A stretch of 18,664 nucleotides of DNA from Nitrospirota bacterium (GTDB taxonomy: Bacteria; Nitrospirota; Thermodesulfovibrionia; Thermodesulfovibrionales; JdFR-85), in the NCBI GenBank assembly GCA_013152195.1, contig JAADGU010000093.1, forward strand, positions 1 through 18,664. Direction: 5' to 3'. Below, piece by piece: positions 15,144 through 18,664 of this stretch. Below the pieces are notes generated by a model. That model saw only the letters and a program-made list of their open reading frames with translations, made no database searches and was not told the DNA's origin. Both the position numbers and the translations under genes were made by a program. Each line of letters opens with the position of its first letter. Position 1 is the first letter of the stretch.

Positions 15144-15167
15144 CCGGAACTGAAAATCCAGTTCCGG
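15144..15167. promoter_or_regulatory. Perfect 9-bp inverted repeat between divergent operons
   Basis: CCGGAACTG (15144-15152) and CAGTTCCGG (15159-15167) form a perfect 9-bp stem with a 6-nt AAAATC loop in the control region between the signalling and nuo operons. On the plus strand it is followed by GATTTTAATAT, so a weak terminator of a short plus transcript is possible. Because it sits between two outward-facing genes, a dimer-binding operator or enhancer site is more likely. It lies roughly 110 bp upstream of the nuoA start. Confidence 0.5.
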
Positions 15168-15232
15168 GATTTTAATATAAAGTGAAGTCATAGCTTTGGC
15201 TTTCTGTCAAGGCAGAACTTTAATTTTTTTTA

Positions 15233-15262
15233 TTGACAAAGCCATCTTTTTTATTGTATATA
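15233..15262 (+). promoter_or_regulatory. Putative nuoA promoter, possibly giving a leaderless mRNA
   Basis: A perfect TTGACA (15233-15238) is followed by 18 bp and TATATA (15257-15262); GTATAT with 17 bp is an alternative. Transcription would begin at or within a few bases of nuoA ATG 15270. No Shine-Dalgarno sequence precedes that ATG, fitting a leaderless or near-leaderless transcript. The consensus match is good for the -35 and moderate for the -10. Confidence 0.5.
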
Positions 15263-15269
15263 TGTACCC

Positions 15270-15641
15270 ATGCCAGGAAGCTATTTGCCATCAAGCTACC
15301 TACCCGTACTGATTTTTCTTGTCATCTCCCTTGCCTTCGGACTCGGTGCCCTAATTATGGGCAGTATGTTCAGATTAAAGAGACCTTACGAAGAGAAACT
15401 GATGCCTTATGAGTCGGGAATTACACCTGTTGGTGAGCCCCGGTACAGATTCTCCGTCAAGTTTTATGTGATAGCCATGCTCTTTGTGGTATTTGATGTG
15501 GAGGTCATCTTTCTCTATCCCTGGGCGGTTGTTTTTGACAAGCTTGGACTTTTTGCCTTTATAGAGATGATTATCTTTATCTTTGTGCTCCTTGTGGGCT
15601 ATGTGTATGCATGGCGGAAAGATGCGTTTACGTGGGAATAA
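15270..15641 (+). CDS. nuoA: NADH-quinone oxidoreductase subunit A
   Basis: A 123-residue membrane subunit at the complex I membrane/peripheral-arm interface. Three TM segments lie at about 9-31, 63-86 and 92-114. Family motifs are YESG (47-50) and FDVEVIFLYPW (75-85), whose acidic residues belong to the conserved first polar loop and channel entry. Length is normal. ATG 15270 begins MPGSYLPSSYL; no ribosome site is seen upstream, but the reading frame and family N-terminus leave no better start. It leads the nuo operon and is followed by a 142-bp gap holding a palindromic repeat before nuoB. Confidence 0.96.
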   Translation: MPGSYLPSSYLPVLIFLVISLAFGLGALIMGSMFRLKRPYEEKLMPYESGITPVGEPRYRFSVKFYVIAMLFVVFDVEVIFLYPWAVVFDKLGLFAFIEMIIFIFVLLVGYVYAWRKDAFTWE

Positions 15642-15783
15642 GGATTGAATAGGGATTGACGATTGACGATTTTAGGATTGAATATTGACTATTTCATATT
15701 GACGAATGAAAAATGACGATTAATAATCGATGCTTCTTCAATAGTCGATAGTCAATAGTCAATCCAGAACAGGAGTCTGTACG
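15642..15783. repeat. AT-rich palindromic repeat between nuoA and nuoB
   Basis: The gap starts with short direct repeats (GGATTGA at 15642, 15653 and 15675; GATTGAC steps of 7 bp). It then holds an imperfect inverted repeat: left arm 15675-15700 and right arm 15740-15765 match at 21 of 26 positions, 17 of the first 18, both ends being GGATTGA/TCAATCC. An inner CGATT-AAT-AATCG hairpin lies in the 39-nt loop. A related 20-mer occurs at 3272-3291. This looks like a small MITE/REP-type element, with the nuoB ribosome site AGGAG (15771-15775) just beyond it. Confidence 0.55.
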
Positions 15784-16305
15784 ATGATAATTGATACTGC
15801 AGCCACGATGGTAGAGGTTGAAGAAGGGGTTAAGATAATCCCCGGTGCCAATACCATTATCACCACGATGGACAAGCTTATCAACTGGGGAAGGGTCTCT
15901 TCACTCTGGCCCGTCACCTTCGGGCTTGCCTGCTGTGCCATTGAGATGATGACCGCTGGTTCAAGTCATTATGACGTTGACCGTCTGGGCATGATCTTCA
16001 GGGGGTCTCCGAGGCAGGCAGACCTGCTTATAGTTGCAGGAACTGTTACCAAAAAGATGGCCCCGGTTGTCAGGAGGATCTATGACCAGATGCCGGAGCC
16101 GAGGTATGTGATATCCATGGGGAGCTGTGCATGTACGGGTGGTATCTTCCGTTCCTACAGCACTGTTCAGGGTTGTGACAGCTTCCTTCCTGTGGATGTG
16201 TATGTGCCTGGCTGTCCACCAAGACCTGAGGCACTTATGTACGGAATTGGAAAGTTGCAGGAAAAGATCAGAAAGGAGTATTTCCGTTGGAGCCGCTGGA
16301 GATAA
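15784..16305 (+). CDS. nuoB: NADH-quinone oxidoreductase subunit B (N2 cluster)
   Basis: A 173-residue peripheral-arm subunit that binds the terminal [4Fe-4S] cluster N2 and passes electrons to quinone. Expected ligands are C50-C51 (FGLACCAIEMM), C115 (SMGSCACTGG) and C144 (VPGCPPRPEA). Two further cysteines, C117 next to a ligand and C131, are present; C117 sits where many homologues carry a different small residue. An AGGAG site lies 8 bp before ATG 15784. The stop at 16303-16305 lies 19 bp inside nuoC. Cytoplasmic, attached to the membrane arm through subunits A and H. Assignment is certain. Confidence 0.97.
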   Translation: MIIDTAATMVEVEEGVKIIPGANTIITTMDKLINWGRVSSLWPVTFGLACCAIEMMTAGSSHYDVDRLGMIFRGSPRQADLLIVAGTVTKKMAPVVRRIYDQMPEPRYVISMGSCACTGGIFRSYSTVQGCDSFLPVDVYVPGCPPRPEALMYGIGKLQEKIRKEYFRWSRWR

Positions 16306-16820
16306 CCGAGAGGATTAAAGAGAGATTTCCCGACGAAGTCCTGGATATCATTGAGTTCAGGGAACAGCTCTCTGTGGCAATAAAGAAGGAGAGAATTGTT
16401 GAGATCTGCCGCTGGCTGCATGATGAGCCTGACCTCAGATTTGACTATCTTAAAGACATCTGCGGAGTGGATTATCTTGGTAAGAAACCCGCGAGGTTTG
16501 AGGTTGTTTATACATTGTACTCAATGAGACACCAGCACATGCTGAGGCTGAAGGCTGCGGTTGGTGAAGATGAGGCATATATTGACAGTGTGGTGCCTGT
16601 CTGGATTGGTGCCAACTGGCATGAGAGGGAGTGTTACGACATGTATGGTATAAGGTTTAATGGTCATCCTGATCTCAGCAGGGTTTTGATGCCTGAGGAC
16701 TGGGAGGGCCATCCACTAAGAAAGGACTATCCTGAAGGGGGGCCTGAGAGGCAGTGGCCAGGCTTTCAGGAGGTTCTTGACAAGGCGAAAAAGTTCAAGG
16801 AGTTTTCGTGGCAGGGGTAG
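16287..16820 (+). CDS. nuoC: NADH-quinone oxidoreductase subunit C
   Basis: A 177-residue 30-kDa-type subunit of the complex I hydrogenase-like module. The C-terminal signature is clear: ANWHERECYDMYGIRFNGHP (109-128), then LMPEDWEGHPLRKDYP (134-149). The start is TTG at 16287, preceded by GAAAGGAG (16271-16278) at good spacing, and lies 19 bp inside nuoB, so translation is probably coupled. nuoC and nuoD are separate here rather than fused as in E. coli. The stop lies 13 bp inside nuoD. Confidence 0.94.
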   Translation: MEPLEITERIKERFPDEVLDIIEFREQLSVAIKKERIVEICRWLHDEPDLRFDYLKDICGVDYLGKKPARFEVVYTLYSMRHQHMLRLKAAVGEDEAYIDSVVPVWIGANWHERECYDMYGIRFNGHPDLSRVLMPEDWEGHPLRKDYPEGGPERQWPGFQEVLDKAKKFKEFSWQG

Positions 16821-18004
16821 AAAAACCGCTTCAGACCAAAGAGCTTACAGTCAGTATGGGCCCCCAGCACCCATCCACTCACGGTGTTCTCAGACTCGTC
16901 CTTGAACTTGATGGAGAGACCGTTGTTAAATGTACCCCCCATGTTGGTTATCTTCACCGCGGCGTTGAAAAACTTGCCGAGGGGATGACCTACCTGCAGG
17001 CATTGCCATTATCAGACCGGCTTGATTATATCTCTTCAATGTCCAACAACGTTGGTTACTGTCTTGCCGTGGAAAGGCTTTTCGGTATCGAGGCACCTGA
17101 CAGGGCAAAGTTTATCAGGACAATAGTCTGCGAGATGACCCGTATCAGCAGCCACATCATCTGGGTTGCCACCCATGCCCTTGACCTTGGTGCAATGACC
17201 GTATTTTTATACTCTTTCAGGGAGAGGGAGTGGTTGCTCGACCTCTTTGAGATGCTCTGCGGTGCAAGGCTGACCGTGAGTTATCCGAGGATCGGAGGGG
17301 TCAGGAATGATGTCTCCCAGGAGTTCATTGACAGCCTGTATAAATTTACCGAGGAGTTTCCAAAGAGGATTGAAGAGTATGAGACCCTTATTGACAAGAA
17401 CCGTATCTGGCTTGGAAGGACAAAGGGTATAGGTGTGATCTCGGCGGAGGAGGCCATAAACTGGGGTCTCAGCGGGCCGGTACTCAGGGGGTCCGGAGTT
17501 GATTATGATATAAGAAAACGTTTCCCTTATGATGCCTATGACAAGGTGGACTTTGATGTGCCTTTAGGCAAGAACGGAGATGTATATGATAGATACCGCT
17601 GCAGGATGGAGGAACTGAGACAGTCCGTCAGGATAATCAGACAGTGCATTGAGAGACTGCCGCGCGGCCCTGTAATGACACCTGACGCACCTAAGTTCAC
17701 CTTGCCTCCAAAAGAGAGGGTGCTGGCGGATATGGAATCATTGATACACCACTTTGTGCTGATAACAAAAGGACCAATGGCTGCCCCCGAAGGGGAGATA
17801 TACGTTGCCACCGAGGTTCCAAAGGGTGAGCTCGGTTTCTACATTGTAAGTGATGGTACAGGAAAGCCTTACAGAATGAGGGTAAGGGCCCCTTCCTTTG
17901 TCCATGTCTCGCTACTTCCGAGACTCTGTGAGGGGGGGCTGGTGGCTGATGTTGTAGCCAATATCGGTACAATCGATATAGTGCTTGGAGAATGTGACAG
18001 GTAA
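16808..18004 (+). CDS. nuoD: NADH-quinone oxidoreductase subunit D (49-kDa)
   Basis: A 398-residue subunit lining the quinone site, homologous to the NiFe-hydrogenase large subunit but without the Ni ligands. Motifs are SMGPQHPSTHGVLRL (16-30) with the quinone-site His residues, HVGYLHRGVEKL (45-56), and the C-terminal GTIDIVLGECDR. The start is GTG at 16808 with GGAG at 16799-16802, overlapping nuoC by 13 bp. Length is that of a stand-alone NuoD. Its neighbours are nuoC upstream and nuoE 37 bp downstream. Confidence 0.97.
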   Translation: MAGVEKPLQTKELTVSMGPQHPSTHGVLRLVLELDGETVVKCTPHVGYLHRGVEKLAEGMTYLQALPLSDRLDYISSMSNNVGYCLAVERLFGIEAPDRAKFIRTIVCEMTRISSHIIWVATHALDLGAMTVFLYSFREREWLLDLFEMLCGARLTVSYPRIGGVRNDVSQEFIDSLYKFTEEFPKRIEEYETLIDKNRIWLGRTKGIGVISAEEAINWGLSGPVLRGSGVDYDIRKRFPYDAYDKVDFDVPLGKNGDVYDRYRCRMEELRQSVRIIRQCIERLPRGPVMTPDAPKFTLPPKERVLADMESLIHHFVLITKGPMAAPEGEIYVATEVPKGELGFYIVSDGTGKPYRMRVRAPSFVHVSLLPRLCEGGLVADVVANIGTIDIVLGECDR

Positions 18005-18041
18005 CAATTAAAAAGCTGAAAATCAGGAAAGCTGACATATT

Positions 18042-18497
18042 ATGGATATTTTTGAAGAGATAAGAGCTTTATCAGAGAAGTACCCCGACCGGAGGGGTGC
18101 CCTGCTCCCTGCACTCTATGTTGCACAGAAAGATGCGGGCTGGCTGAGCCAGGAGGCACTCGACAGGGTTTCCAGTGCCCTGAACCTGCCGCAGGCCACT
18201 GTAAAGGGGGTTGCAACCTTTTATTCCATGTATAAACACCGCCCCATGGGGCGTCATCTTATACAGTTGTGCACAAATGTGGCCTGCATGATTATGGGAG
18301 CGGAAAGTCTTGTGGATTTCCTGAAGGCTAAATATGGAATTGAACCCGGCGGCACGACCGGGGACGGAAGGTTTTCTCTGGTAATAATGGAGTGCATAGG
18401 AGCCTGTGACAGGGCGCCTGCAATGCTTGTGGATACGGACTTTCACTCTGATCTTACAGAGGGCAATATAGTGGAGATACTCGAGGAGTATGAATAA
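18042..18497 (+). CDS. nuoE: NADH-quinone oxidoreductase subunit E (24-kDa, [2Fe-2S])
   Basis: A 151-residue thioredoxin-fold ferredoxin-like subunit carrying the N1a-type [2Fe-2S] cluster. Ligands are C77 and C82 (QLCTNVACMIMG) and C118 and C122 (MECIGACDRAP), the normal CX4C...CX3C pattern. The N-terminal helical part includes GVATFYSMY (56-64), typical of the family. It pairs with nuoF, which begins 100 bp downstream. The presence of nuoE/nuoF argues for an NADH-oxidising complex rather than a ferredoxin-only one, although hydrogenase-linked NuoE homologues look similar. AGGAAAG at 18025-18031 is a weak, distant ribosome site. Confidence 0.95.
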   Translation: MDIFEEIRALSEKYPDRRGALLPALYVAQKDAGWLSQEALDRVSSALNLPQATVKGVATFYSMYKHRPMGRHLIQLCTNVACMIMGAESLVDFLKAKYGIEPGGTTGDGRFSLVIMECIGACDRAPAMLVDTDFHSDLTEGNIVEILEEYE

Positions 18498-18550
18498 AAC
18501 TTGAAATCCTTGGCCACAGGAAATCTTTAGACGAAGTATTGTTTAGCAAA

Positions 18551-18580
18551 GAATTAGTGTGAATTTGTGCCCATTCGTGG
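18551..18580. repeat. Three imperfect 10-bp tandem repeats before nuoF
   Basis: In the 100-bp nuoE-nuoF gap, GAATTAGTGT, GAATTTGTGC and CCATTCGTGG follow each other exactly, sharing the pattern NNATTNGTGN. The 10-bp period matches one DNA turn. This could be a dispersed intergenic repeat or a protein-binding array. No ORF or clear ribosome site is in this gap. Confidence 0.4.
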
Positions 18581-18597
18581 CTGAACTTATTAAGATT

Positions 18598-18664
18598 ATG
18601 GAAAAGTTTCTTTTAAAAAACATTGAAAATCCGGCTTCGGCCAGCCTTGAGGAATACCTGAAGG
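18598..18664 (+). CDS. nuoF: NADH-quinone oxidoreductase subunit F, N-terminal start only
   Basis: ATG 18598 opens a frame reading MEKFLLKNIENPASASLEEY up to the window edge, 22 codons in all. This N-terminus matches the opening of NuoF/HydB-type flavoproteins, and the position directly after nuoE fits. FMN- and NADH-binding regions lie outside the window. No Shine-Dalgarno sequence is evident. Partial, but the reading is consistent. Confidence 0.75.
   Translation, partial: MEKFLLKNIENPASASLEEYLK

Noticed and set aside
15184..15216. Possible sigma-54 promoter (TTGGC...GGC) upstream of nuoA
   Set aside because: The GG and GC pairs are 12 bases apart instead of 10 and the TTGC element is absent.
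15642..15783. CRISPR-like array from the repeated GATTGAC units
   Set aside because: Units are 7 bp, without spacers of fixed length, and form a palindrome. No cas genes are near.

Overview
The window carries housekeeping and respiratory genes of a Gram-negative-type anaerobe of moderate GC content. A Nitrospirota/Desulfobacterota-like organism is my best guess. It rests on the separate nuoA-B-C-D-E-F order, a sensor kinase with c-type heme motifs, and a clustered DRTGG/PHP/ATPase signalling gene set. No rRNA, tRNA, CRISPR array, integrase or transposase was seen.

Layout. (1) Positions 1-1013, minus strand: the N-terminal ~337 residues of adenylosuccinate lyase (purB), running off the left edge. 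A back-to-back promoter region separates it from a plus-strand secreted double-SH3 protein (1167-1613). (2) Positions 1646-9031, minus strand: a tightly packed operon, read from right to left: a possible 42-residue ORF, ROK glucokinase, lepA, lepB, a small single-TM protein (DUF4845-like), ribE, ribBA, ribH, nusB and a calcineurin-like phosphoesterase. Most junctions are 1-4 bp overlaps or gaps of 1-3 bp. Riboflavin synthesis is embedded without ribD and with no FMN riboswitch seen. (3) Positions 9094-15056, minus strand: an eight-gene signalling operon. It encodes a membrane histidine kinase with CX2CH and CX4CH heme motifs, an NtrC-type sigma-54 activator, a DRTGG-domain protein, an RsbW-like ATPase, a second DRTGG protein, a PHP-domain phosphoesterase, a histidine-kinase-type ATPase without a phosphoacceptor histidine domain, and a lone receiver. 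(4) Positions 15057-15269: a 213-bp divergent control region with a perfect 9-bp inverted repeat, a heptamer direct repeat over the kinase -10, and a TTGACA promoter placed so close to nuoA that its transcript may be leaderless. (5) Positions 15270-18664, plus strand: nuoA, nuoB, nuoC, nuoD, nuoE and the start of nuoF, subunits of complex I (NADH:quinone oxidoreductase or a relative).

The most interesting region is (3)+(4)+(5). A multi-component redox-type signalling operon sits head-to-head with the complex I operon. Its small parts (DRTGG, RsbW-like ATPase, PHP, kinase ATPase) are, from general knowledge, more often seen next to [FeFe]-hydrogenase and NuoE/F-like genes. The inference is a dedicated system sensing periplasmic redox state and/or electron-carrier status and controlling, or acting on, complex I. 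Secondary items are a translationally coupled small ORF before glucokinase, a MITE/REP-like palindrome between nuoA and nuoB with a related 20-mer between ribBA and ribH, and a 10-bp-period repeat before nuoF.
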